Source: Comamonadaceae bacterium (GTDB taxonomy: Bacteria; Pseudomonadota; Gammaproteobacteria; Burkholderiales; Burkholderiaceae_C). From it: a stretch of 11,842 bases of DNA. The notes under the pieces are model-generated. The model searched no databases, was not told where the DNA came from, and was given only the letters and a program-made list of their open reading frames with translations. The translations under genes and the position numbers were made by a program. Below, one piece after another: positions 1-6,288 of the stretch (position 1 is its first letter; each line of letters opens with the position of its first letter). The DNA is taken from NCBI GenBank assembly GCA_947455585.1, contig CANGOY010000037.1, positions 1-11,842 of the forward strand. The letters are read 5' to 3'.

Positions 1-179
1 ACCAGCTGCGCGTCACTGCTACTCTGGCCGAAGGTGGTCGCGCCAGCCTCGTCATTGCTCAACAAGCATGGCTTGGCGAAACTTTACTTTGCGAAGGCAC
101 GATTCGTATCGGTTGGGTCGATGCCACCGCCATGAAGCCTGCGAGAATCCCCTCTTCTGTATTGGAACGCCTGACATGA
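1..179 (+). CDS. ybgC: YbgC-type acyl-CoA thioesterase, 3' end only
   Basis: The last 58 codons of a gene that starts before the window. The frame from base 3 is open and ends at TGA 177-179. The residues read as the C-terminal half of a hotdog-fold thioesterase of the YbgC/4-hydroxybenzoyl-CoA thioesterase family: beta-strand pattern QLRVTATLAEGGRASLVIAQ, then LLCEGTIRIGWVDATAMKP, which is typical of the Tol-Pal-associated members. The catalytic Asp of the family would lie upstream and cannot be checked. The stop overlaps the tolQ start in an ATGA (176-179), so the two genes are almost certainly co-translated. YbgC is normally the first gene of the tol-pal operon, and this position supports the call. 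Known role of the family: hydrolysis of acyl-CoA (or acyl-ACP) thioesters at the inner membrane, linked to phospholipid metabolism. Function is inferred from partial sequence and position. Confidence 0.8.
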   Translation, partial: QLRVTATLAEGGRASLVIAQQAWLGETLLCEGTIRIGWVDATAMKPARIPSSVLERLT

Positions 180-865
180 CACAAGACTTTTCCATCGTTC
201 ATTTATTGCTCAACGCCAGTTGGGTCGTGCAAATTGTGGTGCTGATGCTGATGGGCGTCTCCATCACCAGCTGGGCCGCGATTTTTCGCAAGATTGGCTC
301 CATCAAACGCATCAAAGAACTCAACGAAGAGTTCGAGCGCGACTTTTGGTCGGGCACCAGCTTGAACGAACTGTTCGCCGCTGCCGCCCAAAACGCCAAA
401 ACCTCTGGCCCCATGGAACGCATTTTTGCCAGCGGCATGCGCGAGTACCAAAAACTGCGCGAACGCCGCATCAACGACAGCAGCGCCTTGATGGACGGCG
501 CACGCCGCGCCATGCGCGCGAGCTACCAACGCGAGATGGATGCGATTGAATCCAACTTGTCACTGTTAGCGTCCGTCGGCTCAGTGTCCCCCTATGTCGG
601 CTTGTTTGGCACGGTCTGGGGCATCATGCACGCCTTTACTGGATTGGCTGGTATGCAACAAGTGACCTTGGCCAAAGTGGCGCCTGGTATTGCAGAAGCG
701 CTAGTGGCCACCGCGATTGGTTTGTTCGCCGCAATTCCTGCGGTGCTGGCCTACAACCGCTTCTCCCGCGACATTGACCGCGTGTCCATCAAGTTGGAAA
801 CCTTCATCGAAGAGTTCAGCAACATCTTGCAGCGCAACGTCAGCGCCAGCGGTACAGCTCACTAA
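176..865 (+). CDS. tolQ: TolQ, Tol-Pal inner-membrane proton channel subunit
   Basis: A 229-residue MotA/TolQ/ExbB family protein. Three membrane segments are visible at about residues 16-36, 134-156 and 168-191, with a large cytoplasmic loop between the first two. The family signature SPYVGLFGTVWGIMHAF lies at 138-154 and APGIAEALVATAIGLFAAIP at 169-188. Thr146 and Thr179 match the two channel threonines of E. coli TolQ (145 and 178). The open frame extends upstream to 68, but the start is placed at ATG 176: it gives the normal family length, starts MTQDFSI, and overlaps the thioesterase stop as ATGA. TolQ with TolR uses the proton gradient to energise TolA, which pulls on Pal at the division site to constrict the outer membrane. 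It is followed by tolR after 15 bp in the same unit. Confidence 0.97.
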   Translation: MTQDFSIVHLLLNASWVVQIVVLMLMGVSITSWAAIFRKIGSIKRIKELNEEFERDFWSGTSLNELFAAAAQNAKTSGPMERIFASGMREYQKLRERRINDSSALMDGARRAMRASYQREMDAIESNLSLLASVGSVSPYVGLFGTVWGIMHAFTGLAGMQQVTLAKVAPGIAEALVATAIGLFAAIPAVLAYNRFSRDIDRVSIKLETFIEEFSNILQRNVSASGTAH

Positions 866-880
866 GCCGGAAGACGCAGC

Positions 881-1312
881 ATGGCTTCTATCTCCCCTCG
901 CTCAGGACGCGGCCGCCGCGCTATGAATGACATCAACATGGTGCCGTTCATTGACGTGATGTTGGTCTTGCTCATCATCTTCATGGTGACCGCGCCGCTC
1001 ATCTCGCCCACCGTGATTGATTTGCCCAGCATTGGCAAAGCCGCGACCTTGCCTGACCAAGTGATTCATGTAGAAATTAGCAAAGAAGAACGCATCACCG
1101 TCAAGAGCACGGGCACTGTGAACAAGTCGGTCAGCTCCACCCTCAAAGGTTTGGCGCGCGATGTGCAAGAACTACAAGGCGAGAGCTCGCAAGGCCCCGT
1201 GGTCATCACCGCCGACCGCACCATCAAATACGAAACTGTGGTGAAAGCCATGGACACACTGCAACGCGCAGGCGTGCAACGCGTGGGCCTAGCAGTTCAA
1301 CTGGTGGATTAA
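881..1312 (+). CDS. tolR: TolR, Tol-Pal energy-transducing subunit
   Basis: A 143-residue ExbD/TolR family protein. It has a short basic cytoplasmic tail (GRGRR at 9-13), one membrane helix at about 21-43 beginning NMVPFIDVMLVLLIIF, and a periplasmic domain to the C terminus. Asp25 in the helix is the proton-accepting aspartate conserved in TolR/ExbD (Asp23 in E. coli). The periplasmic part ends with the usual pattern ITADRTIKYETVVKAMDTLQ (209-268 bp before the stop region). The start at 881 is preferred to the internal Met15 because the basic tail is family-typical; a GGAAG ribosome site lies 7 bases upstream (869-873). It lies 15 bp after tolQ and 10 bp before tolA. TolR partners TolQ in the proton channel and binds peptidoglycan through its periplasmic domain when activated. 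Confidence 0.97.
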   Translation: MASISPRSGRGRRAMNDINMVPFIDVMLVLLIIFMVTAPLISPTVIDLPSIGKAATLPDQVIHVEISKEERITVKSTGTVNKSVSSTLKGLARDVQELQGESSQGPVVITADRTIKYETVVKAMDTLQRAGVQRVGLAVQLVD

Positions 1313-1322
1313 TTTTTAAGCC

Positions 1323-2291
1323 ATGAGCGCACAAGCAAAGCATCTGGAGTTTGCTCCACCACCACCAGAAGGAACCGCACGCTCTGTGGGCGCAGCCTTG
1401 GTGGTGCACGCTTTGCTCATCGTGGCGCTCACTGCAGGCATTCAATGGAAGCAAGACAACAGCTTGTCGGTGGAGGCCGAGTTGTGGTCTGCCGTGCCGA
1501 TGGCAGCTGCGCCCAAGTTGGTCGAGATTGAAGCACCACCGCCCCCTCCCGCAACCAAACCAGAGCCGGCACCCAAGCCCGTGGTCAAAGCGCCCGAGCC
1601 ACCCGCGCCCAACCGCGATGCAGACATTGCACTGGCTAAGAAACGCAAGATTGAAGAAGAGAAAAAGATTCAAGAAGCCCTGAAGGCCGAAGAGCGCCGC
1701 AAAGAAGAGCTGAAGAAAGAGGCAGAGAAAAAAGCCAAGGCCAAGCTCGACGAAGACAAGCGCAAACTAGAAGCCAAGAAGGAAGAAGAGCGCAAGGACA
1801 AAGAGCGTAAAGAGAAAGAAAAAGAGAAAGAGCGCGCCGAGAAGGAACGCAAAGAAAAAGAAGCAAAGAAGCAAGCTGAGCAAAAAGACAGCAAAGCTAC
1901 TGCAGAAGAAGCCAAAAAGCTCGAAGCCATTCGCAAAGAAAACATGAAGCGAATTGCAGGCCTTGCGGGCGCCAGCGGCAGCGAGAACGCCACCGGCACA
2001 GCCATGAAAGCGTCTGGCCCGTCAGACAGCTACGGCGGTCGCATCCGCGCACGCGTCAAACCCAACATCACGTTTGACCCCAGCTCGGTGTCGGGCAACC
2101 CCGCCGCCGAAGTGGAAGTGCGTTGCGCGCCCGACGGCACCATCGTGAGCAAGAAACTGGTCAAGTCCAGCGGCAACTCAGCGTGGGACAACGCCGTGCT
2201 CAAAGCCATCGACAAGACCGAAATCTTGCCGCGCGACACAGACGGTCGCGTGCATTCACCACTGCTGCTCGTATTCAAGCCGAACGACTAA
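1323..2291 (+). CDS. tolA: TolA, periplasm-spanning Tol-Pal protein
   Basis: A 322-residue TolA/TonB-family protein. Order of parts: cytoplasmic tail with PPPP at 12-15; one membrane anchor at about 22-40; Pro-rich stretch 71-96; a long Lys/Glu/Ala-rich helical rod at about 101-212; Gly/Ala/Ser hinge 213-236; and a compact C-terminal domain 237-322 beginning YGGRIRARVKPNI with a single Cys268 and the TonB-like pattern VEVRCAPDGTIVSKKL. The anchor keeps the conserved His (His29) of the S-x3-H motif that contacts TolQR, but the Ser position is Ala25. TolA spans the periplasm and couples the TolQR motor to Pal and TolB. The rod is encoded by very purine-rich DNA, including 24 purines in a row at 1809-1832. 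No strong ribosome site precedes the ATG, so coupling to tolR is likely. The next gene is an acyltransferase, not tolB. Confidence 0.95.
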   Translation: MSAQAKHLEFAPPPPEGTARSVGAALVVHALLIVALTAGIQWKQDNSLSVEAELWSAVPMAAAPKLVEIEAPPPPPATKPEPAPKPVVKAPEPPAPNRDADIALAKKRKIEEEKKIQEALKAEERRKEELKKEAEKKAKAKLDEDKRKLEAKKEEERKDKERKEKEKEKERAEKERKEKEAKKQAEQKDSKATAEEAKKLEAIRKENMKRIAGLAGASGSENATGTAMKASGPSDSYGGRIRARVKPNITFDPSSVSGNPAAEVEVRCAPDGTIVSKKLVKSSGNSAWDNAVLKAIDKTEILPRDTDGRVHSPLLLVFKPND

Positions 2292-2299
2292 AGCGTCAC

Positions 2300-2315
2300 A
2301 AGGGAAATTAGGTTG
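2300..2315 (+). promoter_or_regulatory. Ribosome binding site fixing a TTG start
   Basis: AAGGGA at 2300-2305 sits 7 bases before TTG 2313-2315. No ATG or GTG lies at a suitable distance in this frame, and the residues just after the TTG (LERSFTVDVLKVMAA) already match the normal N terminus of acyltransferase family 3. The site therefore supports translation from TTG. Confidence 0.6.
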
Positions 2316-3362
2316 TTAGAGCGCTCGTTCACAGTTGATGTGTTGAAAGTCATGGCTGCACAGTTCATTGTGTGGCACCACTTCTCTGCCTACGGCCCTA
2401 TGTCAGACACCATGACCTTGGTATGGCCAAACTTGGTGAATTGGCTTTACGAAGATGCCCGCTTAGCCGTACAAGTATTCTTGGTGGTGGGTGGTTACTT
2501 GGCTGGTCAGTCGGTGATGCACAAGCCCATTCAGCAACCGCTCGCCCTGATTGCCAAACGCTACTTACGCCTCGTCCCGTTTTATGTACTGGCTCTGGCA
2601 CTCATCACCTTGGCAGTCAGCCTGTCATACAAGACCATCCATAACGACTGGCTACCGAGCGAACCCACGGCCTGGCAATTTTTAGCGCACGCGCTGTTGG
2701 TGCACGACCTGTTTGGCGTTGAAGCACTCAGCAGCGGGGCTTGGTATGTCGCAATAGATTTCCAACTTTACGCATTGTTGATTACCAGCTGCTACGTGCT
2801 GCAAACTGCCAATCACAAGCGTTTGTCTATCGGTGTTGCGGTTTTGTGTGTTGCATCCATGTGGTATTTCAACCGCGTGAAAACGCTCGACATCTGGGCC
2901 ATTTATTTCTTTTCGGCTTACGGTTTAGGTGTGCTGGCTGCGTGGGCCAAACGTTCGAGCTTTGATGCCGCTCTGTTTTGGCTAACAGCTTTGTTGGCCG
3001 TTGGCGCGTTGTGGCTAGAGTTTCGTTCACGCCTCACACTGGCGTTGGTCACTGCGGTGTGGTTGGTCATCAAGCCCACAGGCTTGGTGCAGTGGACGCC
3101 CATGAAACGTGTGGTCCATCGTTTGTCAAACAGCGCTTATGTGTTGTTCTTGACGCACTTTGGCATCATCGTTCTGTTCAGCGACATGTGGAACAAAAGT
3201 CATTTTTATGACCCCTATATGGCATTCGCTTTAACCGCGTTTGCTTGGGCGTGCAGCGTTGGCATGGGACTGTTTCTGCATGAAAAAGCAGAAGTCCCCC
3301 TGCACCATTGGGTGTCGCAAAAGTCAAAGCAACTGTTTTTGCGATTGACGAGCCTAGGCTAA
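2313..3362 (+). CDS. Membrane acyltransferase, family 3 (OafA/NodX-like)
   Basis: A 349-residue polytopic membrane protein with about ten hydrophobic segments spread over the whole length. The N terminus has the family-3 arrangement: Asp9, then a first helix carrying the HH pair (His22-His23) in FIVWHHFSAYGPM, followed by VFLVVGGYLAGQS and a basic KRYLRLVPFY, as in Acyl_transf_3 (PF01757) proteins. This family transfers acyl groups, usually O-acetyl, across the inner membrane to polysaccharides, lipids or other envelope molecules; the substrate here is not predictable. It starts with TTG, 21 bp after tolA, so it is probably the last gene of the tolQRA unit. Its stop is 1 bp from the stop of the convergent transporter gene. 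By eye it is somewhat less GC-rich than tolQRA. Confident on family, not on substrate. Confidence 0.87.
   Translation: MLERSFTVDVLKVMAAQFIVWHHFSAYGPMSDTMTLVWPNLVNWLYEDARLAVQVFLVVGGYLAGQSVMHKPIQQPLALIAKRYLRLVPFYVLALALITLAVSLSYKTIHNDWLPSEPTAWQFLAHALLVHDLFGVEALSSGAWYVAIDFQLYALLITSCYVLQTANHKRLSIGVAVLCVASMWYFNRVKTLDIWAIYFFSAYGLGVLAAWAKRSSFDAALFWLTALLAVGALWLEFRSRLTLALVTAVWLVIKPTGLVQWTPMKRVVHRLSNSAYVLFLTHFGIIVLFSDMWNKSHFYDPYMAFALTAFAWACSVGMGLFLHEKAEVPLHHWVSQKSKQLFLRLTSLG
3351..3360. repeat. 10-bp perfect palindrome at convergent gene ends
   Basis: AGCCTAGGCT reads identically on both strands and contains the usually scarce tetranucleotide CTAG. It overlaps the last codons of the acyltransferase and lies 3 bp from the stop of the convergent transporter gene. 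There is no T-run after it on either strand, so it is not a classical intrinsic terminator. It may be chance. Confidence 0.4.
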
Positions 3363-3363
3363 T

Positions 3364-4566
3364 TTAGGTCTTGGTGTTTTGTCGGGTGCATTGCCAGGCA
3401 CACACGCACGCCAACACAGCGGTCCCAATCGACACCGCATAGACGGACGACAAGCCGAATGCATCGCTCAAGGCACCGCCGCACAAAGCACCCAACACAC
3501 CCGGCACGCCATAGCCTATCGACGCATACAAAGCCTGTCCCCTGCCACGCAAGCGCCCAGGGAAGTGATGCGACAACAAAGCAATGCACGCCGTATGCTG
3601 CGTGGCAAATGTCAGCGCATGCAACACCTGGGCAAACAGCAAAGCCCACAGCCATTCGGCCGCCCATGTGGTGAGCACCATGCGCAGCACCATCGCGGCT
3701 GCACAGATAAACATCCACATCGACAAGCTGAACTTGGGCAGCCAACGGCTTTGGGTGAAGAACCACACAATTTCGGCGGCCACTGAAACGGCCCACAACA
3801 CACCAATCATGGTTTTGCTGTAGCCCAGCTCATCAAGGTAGAGTGAGAAAAACACATAGATGCCAATGTGCGAGAGCACATGGAAAAACACGGTGGCAAA
3901 AAACCACTGCACCTTGCGCTGACGCAACACGGGCATGACGGAAAGCTGCACACCGTCGTGATGCGTGGCTTCTTTGCGATTAGGCAGCCACCACACACTC
4001 ACATTGAGTGCGAGCAATGAACCCACAGCCCATACGGGAAAGCTCTGCATGCCTTGATGCTCAAACCACGCACCCGCCACAAACACGGTAATTAAAAAAC
4101 CCAACGAGCCCCACAAGCGCACACGGCCATAGCGGCGTGAATCAAAACCTTGGTCGGTACTGACCAAATGCGCTAGGGCCGCTTCGCTCATAGGCATCAT
4201 GGCGCTGGTGTGGATGAACATCAGCAGCAACACCACGGCAATCCAAACCACACTGCCCTCGACCAACAAACCCGCAGAGCAAATGAGCGCAGCACCTGCA
4301 CAAAAGCGCAGCAACTTGACTCGTTCGCCCGTGTGGTCACTCAACCAACCCCAGCCATAAGGGGCCAGCACGCGCGTAGCAGCTTGCACGGCTGTGAGTA
4401 AGCCAATGATGGTGATGGAGAAACCTAAGTCTTTGAGCCAGAGCGGCAAATACGGGTTGAAGAAACCAATGTGCGCAAAGTAGCTGGCTGACAAGGCCGC
4501 AAAAGGAAAGATCTCAAAACGAGAAAGCGCGTTACTCGAACGCGCTTCTTTGAATCGGTGCGTCAA
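3364..4566 (-). CDS. MFS transporter, HcaT/MFS_1-like type
   Basis: A 400-residue transporter with about twelve hydrophobic segments. The N-terminal half has FFNPYLPLWLKDLGFS and, after the second helix, the major-facilitator loop motif GWGWLSDHTGERVKLL. The segment RRYGRVRLWGSLGFLI at about 143-158 is characteristic of the HcaT/LacY-like subgroup that includes 3-phenylpropionate and nucleoside:proton symporters. The start is TTG 4566-4564: an in-frame stop lies 12 codons or fewer upstream, the next Met is deep inside the protein, and TTTAGG (AGG at 4575-4573) is 6 bases away. It follows aroC by 36 bp with no visible terminator and is probably its operon partner. The substrate is unknown; movement of an aromatic compound is only a guess from the neighbour. 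Confidence 0.87.
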   Translation of the reverse strand: MTHRFKEARSSNALSRFEIFPFAALSASYFAHIGFFNPYLPLWLKDLGFSITIIGLLTAVQAATRVLAPYGWGWLSDHTGERVKLLRFCAGAALICSAGLLVEGSVVWIAVVLLLMFIHTSAMMPMSEAALAHLVSTDQGFDSRRYGRVRLWGSLGFLITVFVAGAWFEHQGMQSFPVWAVGSLLALNVSVWWLPNRKEATHHDGVQLSVMPVLRQRKVQWFFATVFFHVLSHIGIYVFFSLYLDELGYSKTMIGVLWAVSVAAEIVWFFTQSRWLPKFSLSMWMFICAAAMVLRMVLTTWAAEWLWALLFAQVLHALTFATQHTACIALLSHHFPGRLRGRGQALYASIGYGVPGVLGALCGGALSDAFGLSSVYAVSIGTAVLACVCAWQCTRQNTKT

Positions 4567-4602
4567 AACAAACCTAAATCAAACACCCAGTGAGGTGCCC
4601 GC

Positions 4603-5703
4603 TTAACCACCAATATGGCCCGCGATGGCTGGCATGGCCACCTGCACATCACCGCATTGGGCACGGTGCAACAAAGCATGGTCCATCACCACCAAGGCCA
4701 ACAAGGCTTCGGCAATTGGCGTGGCACGAATGCCCACGCAAGGGTCGTGACGGCCCTTGGTCACCACTTCGGTGGGTTGGCTGTTTTGGTCAATCGAGTC
4801 ACGCGGGCTCAAAATAGAACTGGTGGGCTTGATGGCAATGCTCACCTCCAAGTCTTGACCTGTGCTGATGCCGCCCAGTACCCCGCCTGAGTTGTTGGTG
4901 ACGAAACCTTGGGGGGTGAGTGAATCACCATGCACGGTACCGCGCTGCGCCACGCTGGCAAAGCCAGCGCCAATCTCCACGCCTTTGACTGCGTTGAGGC
5001 CCATCATGGCGTAGGCAATGTCTGCATCCAAACGGTCGTAAATCGGCTGACCTAAGCCCACAGGCATGCCTGTGGCCACCACACGAATGCGTGCGCCGCA
5101 TGAGTCGCCGGCTTTGCGCAGGCTGTCCATGTAGTCTTCAAAGGCTTGTACATCGGCGCATGGTGCATAAAACGGGTTGTGACCCACATGGTCCCAGCTC
5201 TCAAACGGAATGGGCAGCTCGCCGATTTGCGTCATACAACCGTAAAACGTGGTGCCATATTTTTCTTTGAGCCACTTCTTAGCCACTGCACCTGCGGCCA
5301 CCGTGGGGGCAGTCAAACGTGCCGAAGAACGGCCGCCACCGCGTGGGTCGCGAATGCCAAACTTTTGGAAATAGGTGTAGTCCGCATGACCCGGGCGGAA
5401 GGTTTGCAAGATGTTGCCGTAGTCTTTGCTACGTTGGTCGGTGTTTTGAATCAACAGCGCAATCGGTGTGCCAGTGGTTTTACCTTCGTACACGCCAGAC
5501 AAAATTTGTACCTGGTCGGGCTCGTTGCGTTGGGTCACATGGCGGCTGGTGCCGGGGCGACGACGGTCCAAATCGTGCTGGATGTCTGCCTCGCAGAGCG
5601 ACATGCCCGGAGGGCAGCCGTCAATCACGCAGCCAATGGCTGGGCCGTGGGATTCACCAAAGTTGGTGACGCTGAAAAGGGTTCCGAAGGTATTGCCGCT
5701 CAT
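4603..5703 (-). CDS. aroC: Chorismate synthase
   Basis: A 366-residue protein, close to the usual length (E. coli 361). It shows all three family signatures: GESHG at 16-20, the stretch YGNILQTFRPGHADYT at 95-110 with catalytic His106, and RDPRGGGRSSAR at 118-129. Near the C terminus GRHDPCVGIRATPIAEALLA is also typical. The enzyme converts 5-enolpyruvylshikimate 3-phosphate to chorismate with reduced FMN, the last step of the shikimate pathway and the branch point to Phe, Tyr, Trp, folate and quinones. ATG 5703-5701 gives the standard MSGNTFGTLF start; the ribosome site is weak (GTGGTGGGA more than 10 bases away). It lies 38 bp after the CBS gene and 36 bp before the MFS gene on the same strand, so the three are probably co-transcribed. 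Confidence 0.98.
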   Translation of the reverse strand: MSGNTFGTLFSVTNFGESHGPAIGCVIDGCPPGMSLCEADIQHDLDRRRPGTSRHVTQRNEPDQVQILSGVYEGKTTGTPIALLIQNTDQRSKDYGNILQTFRPGHADYTYFQKFGIRDPRGGGRSSARLTAPTVAAGAVAKKWLKEKYGTTFYGCMTQIGELPIPFESWDHVGHNPFYAPCADVQAFEDYMDSLRKAGDSCGARIRVVATGMPVGLGQPIYDRLDADIAYAMMGLNAVKGVEIGAGFASVAQRGTVHGDSLTPQGFVTNNSGGVLGGISTGQDLEVSIAIKPTSSILSPRDSIDQNSQPTEVVTKGRHDPCVGIRATPIAEALLALVVMDHALLHRAQCGDVQVAMPAIAGHIGG

Positions 5704-5741
5704 GGGACGAGATTATCCCACCACCACGGGGCCGCCTTTGC

Positions 5742-6209
5742 TTACTTGTCTTCGGGGTCTGGCGTGCCGCTGGGCCAGTCTTTGATGTAAGCCTTGAGCA
5801 TCTTGTTCTCAAAGTTTTGGCTGTCCACCACCGACTTGGCCACGTCGTAAAAACTGATGACACCTTGCAGTTGGCGGTTGCCTATGACGGGCATGTAGCG
5901 CGCGTGGCTGCCCAACATCATGCGACGCACATCATCAATGGGGGTTTCTGGCGTACAGGTCAGCGGGTGGTCGTCCATGGCGCTACGCACCGTGAAATCG
6001 CCCAAAGTGCCGCCGTTGCGGTTAATCGCTTGTATGACTTCGCGAAAAGTCAACAAACCGACCAAGTCACCGTGCTCCATGACCAAGAGCGAACCCATGT
6101 CTTTTTCAGCCATGATGTTGACGGCAGATACCAAAGGCTCCATCGGGTCGATGGTGAACAAGGTGCCGCCGCTTTGGCCTTTGACGCGCAGGATATCGCT
6201 GACTTTCAT
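5742..6209 (-). CDS. CBS-domain pair protein
   Basis: A 155-residue soluble protein made almost only of two CBS domains, at about 14-66 (FTIDPMEPLVSAVNIMAEKD, then GSLLVMEHGDLVGLLTFRE) and 76-133 (TCTPETPIDDVRRMMLGSHA, then YMPVIGNRQLQGVISFYDV). A charged tail ends DPEDK. CBS pairs usually bind adenosine compounds such as AMP, ATP or S-adenosylmethionine and act as energy or metabolite sensors; there is no attached catalytic or DNA-binding domain. The frame is open to 6290, but the start is set at ATG 6209-6207 because GGAGGAG is 7 bases upstream and MKVSDIL is the normal start of such proteins. It is the first gene of the CBS-aroC-MFS unit and is divergent from metY. Its partner and ligand are not known. 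Confidence 0.92.
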   Translation of the reverse strand: MKVSDILRVKGQSGGTLFTIDPMEPLVSAVNIMAEKDMGSLLVMEHGDLVGLLTFREVIQAINRNGGTLGDFTVRSAMDDHPLTCTPETPIDDVRRMMLGSHARYMPVIGNRQLQGVISFYDVAKSVVDSQNFENKMLKAYIKDWPSGTPDPEDK

Positions 6210-6223
6210 GGTTTGTCTCCTCC
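6207..6223 (-). promoter_or_regulatory. Strong ribosome binding site for CBS gene
   Basis: On the minus strand GGAGGAG (6223-6217) lies 7 bases before the ATG at 6209-6207. It is the best ribosome site in the window and decides this start over the longer open frame that begins at 6290. Confidence 0.75.
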
Positions 6224-6271
6224 AGTTATGGTCGAAATATAGCCCACAATGACCAGAGAAAATCTGACAAA
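6212..6271. promoter_or_regulatory. Nested dyad in divergent control region
   Basis: The 79-bp gap between the CBS gene and metY (6210-6288) holds two nested inverted repeats with nearly the same centre, about 6242: outer TTTGTC (6212-6217) with GACAAA (6266-6271), inner TGGTC (6229-6233) with GACCA (6251-6255). The inner arms flank the candidate -10 box of the CBS gene. Such symmetry could be an operator acting on both genes. The arms are short, so chance is possible. Apart from this dyad, the candidate promoter and two ribosome sites, nothing else is seen in the gap. Confidence 0.3.
6236..6264 (-). promoter_or_regulatory. Possible promoter for CBS-aroC-MFS unit
   Basis: On the minus strand TATATT (6241-6236) resembles a sigma-70 -10 box with one mismatch. 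A weak -35 candidate, GATTTT, lies 17 bases further upstream (6264-6259). A better -35 match, TTGTCA (6270-6265), is 23 bases away, which is too far for normal spacing. Placement gives a short leader of about 20 bases before the CBS ribosome site. Predicted by eye only. Confidence 0.3.
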
Positions 6272-6288
6272 ACACCCCCGAGGAAACC

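Noticed and set aside
1224..1673. A 149-codon minus-strand frame across tolR and tolA, with Cys/Gly/Trp-rich product
   Set aside because: Antisense shadow of the TolA Pro-rich region; composition is an artefact of reading CCN codons backwards.
5146..5790. A 214-codon open frame on the plus strand opposite aroC
   Set aside because: aroC is certain on the other strand; the product resembles no family and the frame is a mirror of GC-skewed codon use.
6210..6288. A SAM riboswitch in the metY leader
   Set aside because: The whole gap is 79 bp and also serves the divergent gene; no SAM-type stems or terminator helix can be drawn, only short distant arms.
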